Notes: generated by a model not told the origin, from the sequence alone. A DNA stretch of 64,000 nucleotides from CAVSRC01 sp963781775 (GCA_963781775.1 CAWAHE010000028.1:168464-232463); one strand, 5' to 3'; positions 51,637-61,247 are shown, counted from the first letter of the stretch. A program made the numbers and translations.

Positions 51637-52554
51637 ATGGCAGGACATCTGAGACCAACGGGCGCCTGTGGGGTGTGCGTGCGCGCGACTGGAGGTCGTA
51701 GGCACTGGAACGTGCGCTCGGTCCATCCTTTCCGTTGGTCGCCAGGACTCGCTCTATTGGTGGGCTTCCTTCTTGCCGGCATTGCCCCGGGAACGGGATA
51801 TGCCCACCAGCCCGCGGAAGTCGACCTACAGCTTGTTCTTGCGGCTGACGTATCCGGCTCGATGGACCTCGACGAGTTGCGCCTCCAACGACTCGGCTAT
51901 GTTTCAGCGTTTCGCGACCCCGGACTGTTGGGCGCGATCTCATCGGGTCTGCTCGGAAGGATCGCCGTAACCTATGTCGAATGGGCAGGTTCCGCGCAAC
52001 GTTGGACCGTCGTGCCTTGGACCATCATCAGCGATCGGGACTCGGCTGACGCATTTGCCCGCCGCCTTGCAGCTGCACCGTTGAACAGCGGCGGCGACAC
52101 ATCGATGGCGCTCGGATTGCTGTTCGCTGCCGACCAGTTCGATACGGGAACTATCCTGGCCGAGCGTATGACGATCGACATATCGGGTGATGGCACGAGT
52201 GACGTTGGCCCGCCGATTGCTTCGGCGCGCGACTACGTGGTGGCGAAGAGCATCACCATCAACGGGCTGCCTGTGTCCATTCCCCACCAGGAGGATGGGC
52301 AGCTTGCACACATCGGCCCGTCGCCCGATGACGGCTTTGACATCGATACGTACTATCGCAAATGCGTCATCGGCGGCACGGACGCCTTCACCATGCCCGT
52401 CAGCGAGCCATCACAGTTCCTAACCGCGATCCGTCAGAAGCTGATCCTTGAGATCGCCGCGCGGCGCGCTCGTGTCATTCCGGCTGCGTTCACAGCAACA
52501 GCGGCACCTGCGGTCGACTGTCAGCTTCCCGACCTCCCGCCCGACGCATCGTGA
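51637..52554 (+). CDS. DUF1194 (VWA-type) secreted protein
   Basis: 305 residues from ATG 51637, supported by GAGG six bases before it; an overlapping GTG at 51604 is possible. A membrane-type signal (about residues 35-55, LLVGFLLAGIAP) precedes a von Willebrand A-like domain with the MIDAS sequence DVSGSMD (DxSxS), WTIISDRDSADAFA and TIDISGDGTSDVG. Members are common in alphaproteobacteria with unknown role; metal binding and protein contact are likely. It follows the secreted cupin gene by 33 bases and is the last gene before the mobile module. Confidence 0.85.
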   Translation: MAGHLRPTGACGVCVRATGGRRHWNVRSVHPFRWSPGLALLVGFLLAGIAPGTGYAHQPAEVDLQLVLAADVSGSMDLDELRLQRLGYVSAFRDPGLLGAISSGLLGRIAVTYVEWAGSAQRWTVVPWTIISDRDSADAFARRLAAAPLNSGGDTSMALGLLFAADQFDTGTILAERMTIDISGDGTSDVGPPIASARDYVVAKSITINGLPVSIPHQEDGQLAHIGPSPDDGFDIDTYYRKCVIGGTDAFTMPVSEPSQFLTAIRQKLILEIAARRARVIPAAFTATAAPAVDCQLPDLPPDAS

Positions 52555-52997
52555 GAATCGGTAAACATGCCTATCGATACGCGACGACCACCACACAGAA
52601 TACCCAACGGCCGTGGTCTGTGGGCACGAGCCTGATTCGGTTGGTCCACATCCCCGTCGGCGTCCCGGTAAATGTGGTGGCTCGTGTTGCGCTCCAGCGT
52701 TGGCACGGTCCACGCCGCCAACGACAATAGGATCTGCGAAGACCCCGCCGACGATGCCTTGCCAATCGCCAGCTGGTATTGCTGAAGGCGGGAACAGCGT
52801 TCCGCCGCTGGAGGCTTCTTCTTTTCTGCCGTGAAAGTACTCGAGTCTGCTCCGGGTCAGAAGCAGACAAGGACCGTGAGCGGCTGCGCGTTTTCTGACG
52901 ACATCGAAACGGGGTGAGGGTAGGGTCCGCGGCTCGCAGGCAAAGCCCCCCTGAAGGAGCGCAGCTAAAAACAACCCGATCTGAAGGCCGAAGCTAG
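52555..52997. other. Gap before the mobile module
   Basis: 443 bases with no convincing gene. A partial copy (copy D) of the intergenic repeat (GGGTCAGAAGCAGAC) is at 52853-52870, near the 5' end of the orphan gene. The GC content falls here relative to the flanks, which suggests the left edge of an insertion. Confidence 0.4.
52853..52870. repeat. Copy D (partial) of the intergenic repeat
   Basis: CCGGGTCAGAAGCAGACA, matching the first 15 bases of copies B and C. It lies 130 bases upstream of the orphan gene of the mobile module. Confidence 0.4.
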
Positions 52998-53822
52998 ATG
53001 AACAAACCTCGAAGGAAGAGATTGCCAGAGCGTCTCTGGCCGGATCCGCATTTTCCTTCGGATTTGGCGATAACAAATCTCATCACGAATTTTGAGATAT
53101 CGCCCCACCATTCGCTTAGCCTTCGAACGACCCTTGGGGAGCTCGTGCGCCACGTACAGTTCGATCTCGATGAGTTGCGCCGATTCCAAACGACCAGAAT
53201 CAAGGAGCGGCTGAAGGCACAGGTTGCTCGGATCGAACGAGTGGTAACGGAGTTATCCGCTCTTAATCTCTCCAACGAAAAAACTCCAGGCGCTCGCACA
53301 CTTTCCAAGCTAACCTCGAGTCGGATTCGGTCCATGCTGAACGCCGACTACATGCCGAGGCACCTATCCGATGAACTTGTTGGGCGGGATACGAGCGAGA
53401 AATGGTGGGACCAAATTATACAAGACGTTCCCATGTTCTTCCTCACAACGCTTCTCGGAGAAGTAAAATCAATCCTCTCTGAGACAGCAGACGCTGCTGA
53501 GATGCCCGGCGGCGATCGCGGTGCCGTAATCGGGCGATTTTTGCTGAGCAGTTTTCTCGCGGTCTATGAATCCTTCGGTCCGCCCGTCATTCCGTCCACG
53601 TATCCACACGGCGTTTTTGCTAGGTTTGCCAGAGACCTCCTAGAAGCGATCGGACTGCCTTCGGATTGGGTCGACAGTCAGTTGCGGGCAGTGATCCGGG
53701 AAGCAAAGGTCGACCGTGAGCGCACTCGCCCGTTAGCCAGCATGTACATAGCGAGGCCCGCAGTCGCCCTTCTTGGGGAGGATAGCTTGATCACTGCCCT
53801 CTCCAAAAAGCGAAGGCACTAA
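52998..53822 (+). CDS. Orphan protein of unknown function in a mobile module
   Basis: 274 residues that I do not match to any family. The protein is basic at both ends (PRRKRLPERL at the start, SKKRRH at the end). The middle is mostly predicted alpha-helical with a likely coiled-coil segment (KERLKAQVARIERVVTEL, about 70-95). No signal peptide or membrane helix is apparent. Its GC content is lower than that of neighbouring genes, consistent with transfer. It is encoded upstream of the two excisionase-like genes in the same direction, 76 bases away. Cargo such as defence or replication control is possible but unproven. Confidence 0.6.
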   Translation: MNKPRRKRLPERLWPDPHFPSDLAITNLITNFEISPHHSLSLRTTLGELVRHVQFDLDELRRFQTTRIKERLKAQVARIERVVTELSALNLSNEKTPGARTLSKLTSSRIRSMLNADYMPRHLSDELVGRDTSEKWWDQIIQDVPMFFLTTLLGEVKSILSETADAAEMPGGDRGAVIGRFLLSSFLAVYESFGPPVIPSTYPHGVFARFARDLLEAIGLPSDWVDSQLRAVIREAKVDRERTRPLASMYIARPAVALLGEDSLITALSKKRRH

Positions 53823-53897
53823 ACATCCCACCTAGATAGAGTTTGCCGCAATCTGTCCGTGAACAGTCACAGATGACAACGGACGGAGCCAAGCAAC

Positions 53898-54131
53898 ATG
53901 CCCCCCCTAGTACCTGCGCACGCGGACGCGCAGCCTGAAGTAAATGCGCTTCTTGAGAAGCCTCTTTTCGTCTCCCTGAGGAGAGCCCGCGCGATCACCA
54001 GCTTGGGCAACACAACCCTGTGGGCGATGATCAAGGACGGGCGCCTTGCCACCAGGAAGGTCGGACGCCGACGCCTAATCATCTACTCCTCGCTCGAAGC
54101 GCTGGCCAAAACCGACGCGGAGCCAAGCTAA
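53898..54131 (+). CDS. Excisionase-like helix-turn-helix protein 1
   Basis: 77 residues. A winged-helix-like HTH of the Xis/MerR type is seen at LRRARAITSLGNTTLWAMIKDGRLATRKVGRRRLI, ending in a basic beta-strand. GGAG precedes ATG 53898. Small proteins like this act as recombination directionality factors or as local regulators. Its stop codon TAA (54129-54131) overlaps the ATG of the next gene by one base. Confidence 0.8.
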   Translation: MPPLVPAHADAQPEVNALLEKPLFVSLRRARAITSLGNTTLWAMIKDGRLATRKVGRRRLIIYSSLEALAKTDAEPS

Positions 54132-54358
54132 TGACGAACATCGGCGCCGAGAAGCTGCTCACCGCCGCTCAAGCCGCTGAGCATCTTGCGGTCAGCATCC
54201 GCACAATACACCGGCTGAAAGCGTCCGGCGATCTTCCGGTCGTCCATATCGGTCGCTGCGTGCGCATCCGGCCAAACGATCTGAAGGCGCTGACTGAAAG
54301 CGCCCTGAGTGGCCAAAAACCCAGGATTCCCAAGGCTCGTGAGAAGGGTCTGCCGTAG
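54131..54358 (+). CDS. Excisionase-like helix-turn-helix protein 2
   Basis: 75 residues from ATG 54131 (overlapping the previous stop). The HTH reads LLTAAQAAEHLAVSIRTIHRLKASGDLPVVHIGRCVRIRPNDL, typical of the HTH_17/excisionase family. It could direct the recombinases downstream. The two HTH proteins are paralogues of the same fold but are not closely similar to each other. Confidence 0.85.
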   Translation: MTNIGAEKLLTAAQAAEHLAVSIRTIHRLKASGDLPVVHIGRCVRIRPNDLKALTESALSGQKPRIPKAREKGLP

Positions 54359-54431
54359 TTGGTGTCGTATTATGGCGTGCCGTTCTCACGAATTTGCCTT
54401 TCAGTCACTCCCTGTCATCACGAGGCACTTC

Positions 54432-56075
54432 ATGACCACCCAAGCCCCATCACGAAGCACTCTGGCGGATGTTCTTGCCGCCGTACTTGCCGCCGACCTG
54501 CCTCCCCGCCGCAAACAGGACGTGGCCTCGGCGATCCGCGCCGTGGCGAAAGTGATTGGCCGCGCGCCCGGCGACATCGACGCCGACCGGCGCACGCTCT
54601 CGGTCAAGCTGCGCCAGACGTCGCCGATAGCATTAGGGATCGGGCGGGCTCGCTGGAATAACATCCGCAGCGGGTTCAATTTTGGATTCCGCCTGGTTCA
54701 ACCGACCCTGCCCGGCCGCAGCAAGGAGCCGATCTCCGAAGCATGGGGCGTGCTCTATGCGCTGATCGAAACCCGCAGCGACCGTATCCGTATGTCGCGG
54801 CCAGTTCGCTGGTTCTCCGCGGAGGGCATCTCGCCCGACACGCTGCGGCTGGAAGATCTGGAGGGCTATCGTGACATGCTCGCCGAACGGACCCTGCTCA
54901 AGAACCCGGAGTCGGACTGGGTCTACATGAGCCGGGCCTGGAACCGCTGCGTTAGCAATGTCTCGGGATGGCCGCAGATTCGCATCCACCGGGAGTCGAA
55001 GACGAAGGTCTACAGCCTGCCGTTGTCGGCGTTTCCACAGAGCCTGCTGGAGGACATCGAAAGATGGTGCCGCCACGTGTCGGGCGCTGATCTAGGCGAC
55101 GACTCTCCTCGCCCGTTCGCGCCCGTCACCATCCGGAACTCCCGTCACCTGTTCCAGTCGTTCGCCTCGGCTTTGGTTCTGAGTGGCGGCGACCCGCAGA
55201 CCCTCACGTCGATCGCGTCCCTGGTCACCATTGAGAATTACAAGAAGGGGCTTCAGTTCTTCGTTGATCGGCTCGGACAGACATCGACCGTCCATCAAAA
55301 GGCTTTCAAGCTCAAGAGCATCGCCCGGCACTGGGCCAAGGCGGATGCCACCACGCTTCAGGCCATGGGGCGAATCGTCAAGAAGCTCGATGTGACCGAG
55401 CCCGGGCTGACGACGAAGAATGCCGCGCGCCTGGCCCTTCTGCGGAACGAGGACATCCAGCTACGGCTCCTGCGCTTGCCGTTGACGCTGCGGCACGACA
55501 TCGAAAAGTGGCGAATGGGCTCCTACCCCGCCCACGTGGCCGCACAGATGGCAGCCGCCATCGAGATCCTGATTATGGGCCCGATGCGCCTCAAGAACCT
55601 CGCTGCCCTCGAGATTGATCGTCATGTGCACATTCGGAGGGACGCCGTGCTGATCACGATCCCGGCCGCCGAGATCAAGAACGACATCGACCTCACGTTC
55701 GAGCTGAACGACGAAAGCGCCCAGCTCATTCGTTGGTACGTCGAAACGCAGCGGAAGGCCGTACCGGATTGCCGCTTCCTCTTCCCCGGCGACAATGGCA
55801 AGCACAAGAGCGAGAGTGCCCTGCGTCAGCAGATCATGGGGACGATCCGCAAATATGTCGGTGTGACGGTTAACCCCCACCTGTTCCGACACTTCCTTGC
55901 CTACATGCACCTGAACCAGAGCCCGGGAGAATACGAGATCGTCCGCCTCTGTCTTGGCCACAAGCGCATGGAGACGACGCTTCGCTTCTATGCCGGGTTC
56001 GAACGGGAAGCTGCCCTCCAACACTACGACAACCACATCGCCAATCTCCGCCGCACGAGAGGAGCCGCGCGATGA
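54432..56075 (+). CDS. Tyrosine recombinase/integrase 1
   Basis: 547 residues from ATG 54432 (MTTQAPSR). The catalytic domain lies in the last third. Conserved residues are visible: Arg in MGPMRLKNLAALE, HxxR in NPHLFRHFLAY, His in CLGHKRMETTLRFYAGF and the nucleophilic Tyr in RFYAG. The long N-terminal part (about 1-380) holds the core-binding region with several helices. It is followed by integrase 2 with a 4-base stop/start overlap. Probably catalyses insertion and excision of the module. Confidence 0.92.
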   Translation: MTTQAPSRSTLADVLAAVLAADLPPRRKQDVASAIRAVAKVIGRAPGDIDADRRTLSVKLRQTSPIALGIGRARWNNIRSGFNFGFRLVQPTLPGRSKEPISEAWGVLYALIETRSDRIRMSRPVRWFSAEGISPDTLRLEDLEGYRDMLAERTLLKNPESDWVYMSRAWNRCVSNVSGWPQIRIHRESKTKVYSLPLSAFPQSLLEDIERWCRHVSGADLGDDSPRPFAPVTIRNSRHLFQSFASALVLSGGDPQTLTSIASLVTIENYKKGLQFFVDRLGQTSTVHQKAFKLKSIARHWAKADATTLQAMGRIVKKLDVTEPGLTTKNAARLALLRNEDIQLRLLRLPLTLRHDIEKWRMGSYPAHVAAQMAAAIEILIMGPMRLKNLAALEIDRHVHIRRDAVLITIPAAEIKNDIDLTFELNDESAQLIRWYVETQRKAVPDCRFLFPGDNGKHKSESALRQQIMGTIRKYVGVTVNPHLFRHFLAYMHLNQSPGEYEIVRLCLGHKRMETTLRFYAGFEREAALQHYDNHIANLRRTRGAAR

Positions 56076-57169
56076 GCGGCGGCGTGTACGGACGAGGCAA
56101 AGCCCCTGAGCGCGCCTGCATGAAGCTCGACGATTGGCCACCGGTTGACCGACAACTGTGGCAAGCCGCCACAAGCACGGCCGACCTGTTCAGCGATGCG
56201 GGCGGGTCCCGTGCCAATCACCGCCCGATCAGCAACCGGAACATCGAAAAGGGCTATGGCCGCTTCCTGACCTACCTCAAAATGAGCGACTCGCTCGATG
56301 ACGACAGGCATCCCGCCGACCGCATCGCGAAAGAGATCGTCATCAGATACGTGGCTGACCTTGACCGCCTCGGCAACAAGAAGGGCACGATCATCGAGCG
56401 CCTGGAGGATCTCAGAGAGGCGGCCAAAGTGTTCGATCCTGACCGCGACTGGTCGTTCATTGGCTCGATCTCCTCCCGGGTCTATGCTCGGAGGGCTCCC
56501 GCATCATCCAAGCCCAGCAAGCTGGTCGAGGCTCACGAACTCCTTCAACTGGGATTGTCCCTGATGAAGCAGGCAGCAGAGATCCCGAACGCCAGGTCAG
56601 CGGCCGTCCTGTTCCGGGATGGACTGATCATCGCCCTGCTGGCACTTCGACCCCTGCGCTGCAAGAACCTCGCCAATCTCACAATCGACGGCGACCTGAT
56701 CAACATCGAAGGCCGCTGGCTGATCGTCCTCGCTAGGTCGCAAACCAAGACCCATGTCGCGCTGGAGTTCGCCTGGCCCCAAGAGCTGCACGAACCGCTG
56801 GAAACCTATCTCACGGTTCACCGGGCGACCCTCATCGCCCGCCATGGTCGATGGCACGTCGAAGTAGGCAATCGCCTCTGGGTCTCTTCTGACGGTTCAC
56901 CGCTCACGCAGATGGCGATCTACGACAAGGTCGTCGAAAGGACGTGCAAGGCCTTCGGACGTCGGATCAACCCGCACCTCTTCCGCGACGCCGCGGCGAC
57001 CAGCCTCGCCATCCACGATCCCGCTAGGGTGCGGGCAGCTGTATCAATCCTCGGAAATAGCTCCTTCACCACCATTGAGCGACACTACAACCAGGCGCGG
57101 TCGTTGAAGGCACAAAGAACCTACGCGGAGCATATCGCTGACCTGCGAAGGAGACCGCCATCCACATAG
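56072..57169 (+). CDS. Tyrosine recombinase/integrase 2 (His replaced by Asn)
   Basis: 365 residues. Catalytic Arg in RPLRCKNLANL, HxxR in NPHLFRDAAATSLA and Tyr in TTIERHYNQARS are present, but the second His of the LGH motif is Asn (LGNSSF). The N-terminal SAM-like core-binding domain is at about 45-150. It overlaps integrase 1 by four bases (ATGA), so the two are made together. The substitution may lower or alter cleavage activity, or the enzyme may act mainly as partner. Confidence 0.9.
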   Translation: MSGGVYGRGKAPERACMKLDDWPPVDRQLWQAATSTADLFSDAGGSRANHRPISNRNIEKGYGRFLTYLKMSDSLDDDRHPADRIAKEIVIRYVADLDRLGNKKGTIIERLEDLREAAKVFDPDRDWSFIGSISSRVYARRAPASSKPSKLVEAHELLQLGLSLMKQAAEIPNARSAAVLFRDGLIIALLALRPLRCKNLANLTIDGDLINIEGRWLIVLARSQTKTHVALEFAWPQELHEPLETYLTVHRATLIARHGRWHVEVGNRLWVSSDGSPLTQMAIYDKVVERTCKAFGRRINPHLFRDAAATSLAIHDPARVRAAVSILGNSSFTTIERHYNQARSLKAQRTYAEHIADLRRRPPST

Positions 57170-57813
57170 CCGCACTGCTTTCCATAGGCATTTTGTTGCG
57201 ATGGTGTTGCGACCGCCCGGACTCGTATCGGTTCAATCGCCGTTGAATCCCGGAACTCAGCCGAACTCGTCCGTCGGGTCAATTGCTGGACTGGCCCTTG
57301 AGCCAGTTTGGGTCGCTCGAGGGTTGTCGTGGCCGAGCAACACTGCGGCGAAAGAAGTCAATCCGGCGCGCATGGCGGAGGGAGAGAAACCCGGCTCCAA
57401 CTTTCTCCGAAAACGACAGCCATTGTGCGGTTTCTCGGGTACCCAACCAACGCTGCGGCCAGTTGGGCCTTCTGTTGTGGGCATCACCGCCCTTCCCCGT
57501 TTCCACCTCGACGAATTCCCCGACCAAGGTCGAAGCCTTCGGCAGCGGCAAAGCGGACTACAGCCACCCGCTGGGCTTTGATCCCAAGCCCTGAGCGGCC
57601 TTGGCGGGCGGCGGACACGCGGTATTAGGCGATGGCTTGTTGCTCCCATGTTGATGGCCCCGTCCTCACTCAAACGCTCATGCCACCCGCACGCAGCAAC
57701 CATTCCGCCCCGAGCAAAACCGGACCTTCTTTTGCCATTCCGCATGGCGGTGGTCTTCTTTCGCCCTCGGCGGCGCCGCGAGGCGTTGAAGCGCCCAAGG
57801 CTCAATATTCTCG
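57170..57813. other. Gap after the recombinases
   Basis: 644 bases with several short open frames on both strands and no recognised gene. The direct repeat GTTGCGA appears twice near 57195-57220. No tRNA is found here, so the insertion site of the module cannot be defined. Confidence 0.4.
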
Positions 57814-58515
57814 CTAAGTGTCTGATTCCAGCATCCGATATCCGACGCCCGGCTCATTCAGAATGAACCGCGGCTCAGCCGGGTCATCGTTCAACTTGCG
57901 TCGTAGCTGGCTTATGAAAACGCGAAGGTATTGAGTGTCATCTTCGTGCGCTTCTCCCCAGACCTCGCGAAGCAACTGTCGGTGCGTAAGGATGCGGCCG
58001 GCATTTTGAGCAAGGACACGCAACAACTCGAATTGCTTGCGCGTCAGCCTGACGGGCTCGCGCCCCAGGCGCACCTCGTGGCGCGCCAGATCGACAGCCA
58101 GATCTCTGATCGTAATTGTCGCCTGCATGTCGATCTTTTGGCCAGGAGACCGGTTCGTACGAAGGAGGGCCCGAACGCGCGCGAGGAGCTCGCCAATCGC
58201 AAACGGCTTGACCACGTAGTCATTGGCGCCTGCATCGAGCGCAGCGATCTTTTCGGCTTCCGCCTGGCGGACCGAAAGAATCAGGATCGGTACGGTGGAC
58301 CATTCACGGATGCGTTTGATGACCTCTTTCCCATCAAGGTCGGGCAGCCCGAGATCGAGAATAATCAGATCGGGCGAATCCGTTGCCGACATGTCCACGC
58401 CCTTGCCGCCGGTTGCGGCCTCGCCGACGACGAATCCATGCGCCGCCAAGGCGATCCGGAGGAATTTCCGTATTTGGTCTTCATCGTCGACGACAAGGAT
58501 ACGCGGCCCGGTCAT
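57814..58515 (-). CDS. kdpE: KdpE response regulator
   Basis: 233 residues. Receiver domain with acidic pocket VVDDEDQ, phosphorylated Asp in DLIILDLGLPDLDG, and Lys in DYVVKPF. C-terminal OmpR-type winged helix (about 130-230) with VRLTRKQFELLRVLAQNAGRILTH. It activates the kdpFABC genes when phosphorylated by KdpD at low potassium. Its start overlaps the kdpD stop by four bases. Confidence 0.95.
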   Translation of the reverse strand: MTGPRILVVDDEDQIRKFLRIALAAHGFVVGEAATGGKGVDMSATDSPDLIILDLGLPDLDGKEVIKRIREWSTVPILILSVRQAEAEKIAALDAGANDYVVKPFAIGELLARVRALLRTNRSPGQKIDMQATITIRDLAVDLARHEVRLGREPVRLTRKQFELLRVLAQNAGRILTHRQLLREVWGEAHEDDTQYLRVFISQLRRKLNDDPAEPRFILNEPGVGYRMLESDT

Positions 58516-61229
58516 TGGGGAACCTGTACTTGCGCTTTGGCCTTTCGCTCCAAATCGGCGGTCCCCGAGAGCGGCAGCACGATTTCAATTTTCGTGCCCA
58601 CGTTCTTGGGCCCCGATAAGGCGCGGATCATGCCGCCGTGAGCATCGAGGATGCCCCGACTGATGGCCAGCCCAAGTCCGGTGCCCTTGCCTTGCCCGTC
58701 GCCCATTCGGACCCGGTAGAACAGGTCGAAAACCCGTTCGCGATCGGCGTGCGGAATGCCGGGACCCTCGTCCTCGACGGCGAAGACAATCTTGTTATCC
58801 TGCCTCACGGCCGAGATGGCGATGACAGAGCCAGTCGGCGCGTATTTCGCGGCGTTGTCGAGCACGTTGACGAACGCTTGCTCAAGAAGGACCGGATCGC
58901 CTTTTAACGTCGGCAGCGTGATCGGAACCGCCACGTTGACCAGGAAGCCCGCCAACTCGCGCTTCAACTGACGGACAGCGCGTCCGACCAGCTCGCGTGG
59001 CTCGATCCACTCGGTGTTCAAGGACAGCGCCCCATAGCTTATCCTTGTCATGTCCAGGAGGTTCTGAACGTAGCGGTTAAGCCGCTCGCCTTCTTGTCGG
59101 ATCGCCTCGGCAAGCTGGCGCTGCCCGTCCGCATCAATAGCCTGGCCGGCCTCCAGCAAGCTCGTTGCGGCGCCTATGATTGACACGAGTGGCGTTCGCA
59201 GATCGTGGCTGACCGACGAAAGCAGGGCAGCGCGAAGTCGCTCCGTTTCGGACAGGACGCGGCTCTCCTCGATGTCCGTCGTCATCTGTGCACGCTCAAT
59301 GGCGACTGCGACCTGATCGACCAAAGCATCCAGAAGGCGTCGCGTATCCGGTTCGATCTGCTTTGTGCCTTCCAGTGACACGCCGAGAATGGCCAGGGGC
59401 TCCTTGTCGGTCCTAAGCGGCAGGAAAAGCCATTGGGAGGAGGGCAGGGTCTGCGAACCCCACCCGGCTGGCTCGCCGTGCTGCCACGCCCATTTCGCGG
59501 CGCCCCAATCCCTCGTCTCGAGATGATCCTCGGGGGGATAGGCTCCAGCGATCGCAAGACTGCCGTCGTCAACGGGCCTCAAGACCAGGGCTCGGCACCG
59601 CAAGGTCGAAGCGACATGGTGAACTGCCGCCCACACGATGTCGTCGAATGAGGCGGCGCTCGCGATCTTGCGACTGAACTCGTAGAGGGTCGTCGTCCGT
59701 CGGGCGATGTCGCGTTGCATGGAGACCTGAACCCGCAGCCGGGCCGCAAGATTGCCGGTCAACACCGCGACGACGAGGAACAGGAAGAGCGTGAGAACGA
59801 CGCCGCGGTCGGCAATGTGAAGCGTGTAGTAAGGTTCGGTGAAGAAGAAGTTATATGTCAGAAAGCTGAGCACGGCGGCAAAAAGCGAAGGCCACAGGCC
59901 GAGCCGTGTTGCGATCAGAAGGACCGCGACAAGAAACACCATCGAAAGGCTTTCGACGGGAAACTCCCGGCTGATGACGAACGCAACGACCCCTGCACCG
60001 GCAACCGCGCCGGTCGCCCAAAGATAATCTTCGGGCTCCCGCTCGGGCTTGAGAGCCGGAGCGGTAATCACGGAACGTCGAAATTCCTCCGTGGCGGATG
60101 AAACGATGGTGACCTCAAAGTCCTCCGAAAGCTTCAGGAGTTGCTCGCCGACCGACTCTCGGAGAAATCGGGCGAGGAACCGTCTCGCTCGCGGTCGCCC
60201 GACGATGATTCGACTGACGTTTCGGGCACGGGCAAAGTCGAGAATCGCCTGCGCCACATTGGATTCCGCGTTCAGCGTGACAGTCTCCGCGCCAAGCGAC
60301 TCTGCAAGACGAAGGGTCTCCGCAATCCTGTCTCTGGTTTGCTCGGGGAGAGTCGCGAAGGACGGAGTGATGACCGAGATGGCGATCCAGGGGACACGCG
60401 ATCGTTCGGATGTCCTTTTTGCGGCGCGCACCAAGGTGCTTGCAACCGGCGATTCATTTACGCAAACGAGGATGCGGTCGTGTGTCGGCCACGGCCCGCT
60501 GATGGCATGGCTGCGCATGTGAGCCGTCATCTGCGCGTCCACGCGATCTGCTGCGACACGCATGGCGAGTTCGCGAAGGGCCGTCAGATTGCCCTTTGAG
60601 AAGAAGTTCTGGATCGCCCGGGCGATCTGGTCGTGGACGTATACTTTGCCCTGACGCAGCCGCGCGATGAGTTCCTCGGGCGGTAGATCAACTAGCTCGA
60701 TCTCATCGGCAAGTTCCAGGACACTGTCAGGGATCGTCTCCCGCACCCGCACGCCGGAAATTCGGGCGACGATATCGTTGAGGCTTTCAAGATGCTGAAT
60801 GTTAAGGGTGGTATAGACATTGGTGCCGGCGGCAAGCAGCTCCTCTACGTCCTGCCAGCGTTTGGGGTGGCGGCTATCGTTGACGTTGGTGTGCGCAAGC
60901 TCATCGACGAGGACGAGCTGCGCATGGCGCAACTGCACTGCATCAATGTCCATTTCGGTGAGGAGGCGACCGCGATAGGACACGCGGCGCCGCGGCACGA
61001 TTTCCAGGCCGCCGAGCAGCGTCTCGGTCTCGATCCGCCCGTGGGTCTCGACGATGCCGACGACAACGTCCACTCCCTCCGCCTTGCGGTGGTGGGCGTC
61101 CTCTAGCATCGAGAATGTCTTGCCGACGCCTGGCGCGGCGCCGAGGAAAATCTTGAGTCTGCCCCGCTTCTCTTTGGTCGCCTCGCTGAGCAGGGCTTCC
61201 GGTTCGGGTCTGTCGTCGCTGGTCGTCAT
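58512..61229 (-). CDS. kdpD: KdpD sensor histidine kinase
   Basis: 905 residues. N-terminal KdpD domain (about 20-230) with Walker A GAAPGVGKT, universal-stress-protein-like domain (about 250-375), four membrane helices (about 400-500), GAF-like domain, and HisKA with SSVSHDLRTPLVS followed by the ATPase motifs NVLDNAAKYAP, DEGPGIP and GTGLGLAIS. It senses low K+ or osmotic stress and phosphorylates KdpE. It is located between kdpC and kdpE, 18 bases after kdpC. Confidence 0.96.
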   Translation of the reverse strand: MTTSDDRPEPEALLSEATKEKRGRLKIFLGAAPGVGKTFSMLEDAHHRKAEGVDVVVGIVETHGRIETETLLGGLEIVPRRRVSYRGRLLTEMDIDAVQLRHAQLVLVDELAHTNVNDSRHPKRWQDVEELLAAGTNVYTTLNIQHLESLNDIVARISGVRVRETIPDSVLELADEIELVDLPPEELIARLRQGKVYVHDQIARAIQNFFSKGNLTALRELAMRVAADRVDAQMTAHMRSHAISGPWPTHDRILVCVNESPVASTLVRAAKRTSERSRVPWIAISVITPSFATLPEQTRDRIAETLRLAESLGAETVTLNAESNVAQAILDFARARNVSRIIVGRPRARRFLARFLRESVGEQLLKLSEDFEVTIVSSATEEFRRSVITAPALKPEREPEDYLWATGAVAGAGVVAFVISREFPVESLSMVFLVAVLLIATRLGLWPSLFAAVLSFLTYNFFFTEPYYTLHIADRGVVLTLFLFLVVAVLTGNLAARLRVQVSMQRDIARRTTTLYEFSRKIASAASFDDIVWAAVHHVASTLRCRALVLRPVDDGSLAIAGAYPPEDHLETRDWGAAKWAWQHGEPAGWGSQTLPSSQWLFLPLRTDKEPLAILGVSLEGTKQIEPDTRRLLDALVDQVAVAIERAQMTTDIEESRVLSETERLRAALLSSVSHDLRTPLVSIIGAATSLLEAGQAIDADGQRQLAEAIRQEGERLNRYVQNLLDMTRISYGALSLNTEWIEPRELVGRAVRQLKRELAGFLVNVAVPITLPTLKGDPVLLEQAFVNVLDNAAKYAPTGSVIAISAVRQDNKIVFAVEDEGPGIPHADRERVFDLFYRVRMGDGQGKGTGLGLAISRGILDAHGGMIRALSGPKNVGTKIEIVLPLSGTADLERKAKAQVQVPQ

Positions 61230-61247
61230 TGTGCGGCCCTCGGCCGA

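Noticed and set aside
57201..57805. Several 60-180-residue frames in the gap before kdpE
   Set aside because: Mutually overlapping on both strands with no family match.
57170..57813. tRNA or attachment site after integrase 2
   Set aside because: No cloverleaf and no second copy of a repeat was found upstream.
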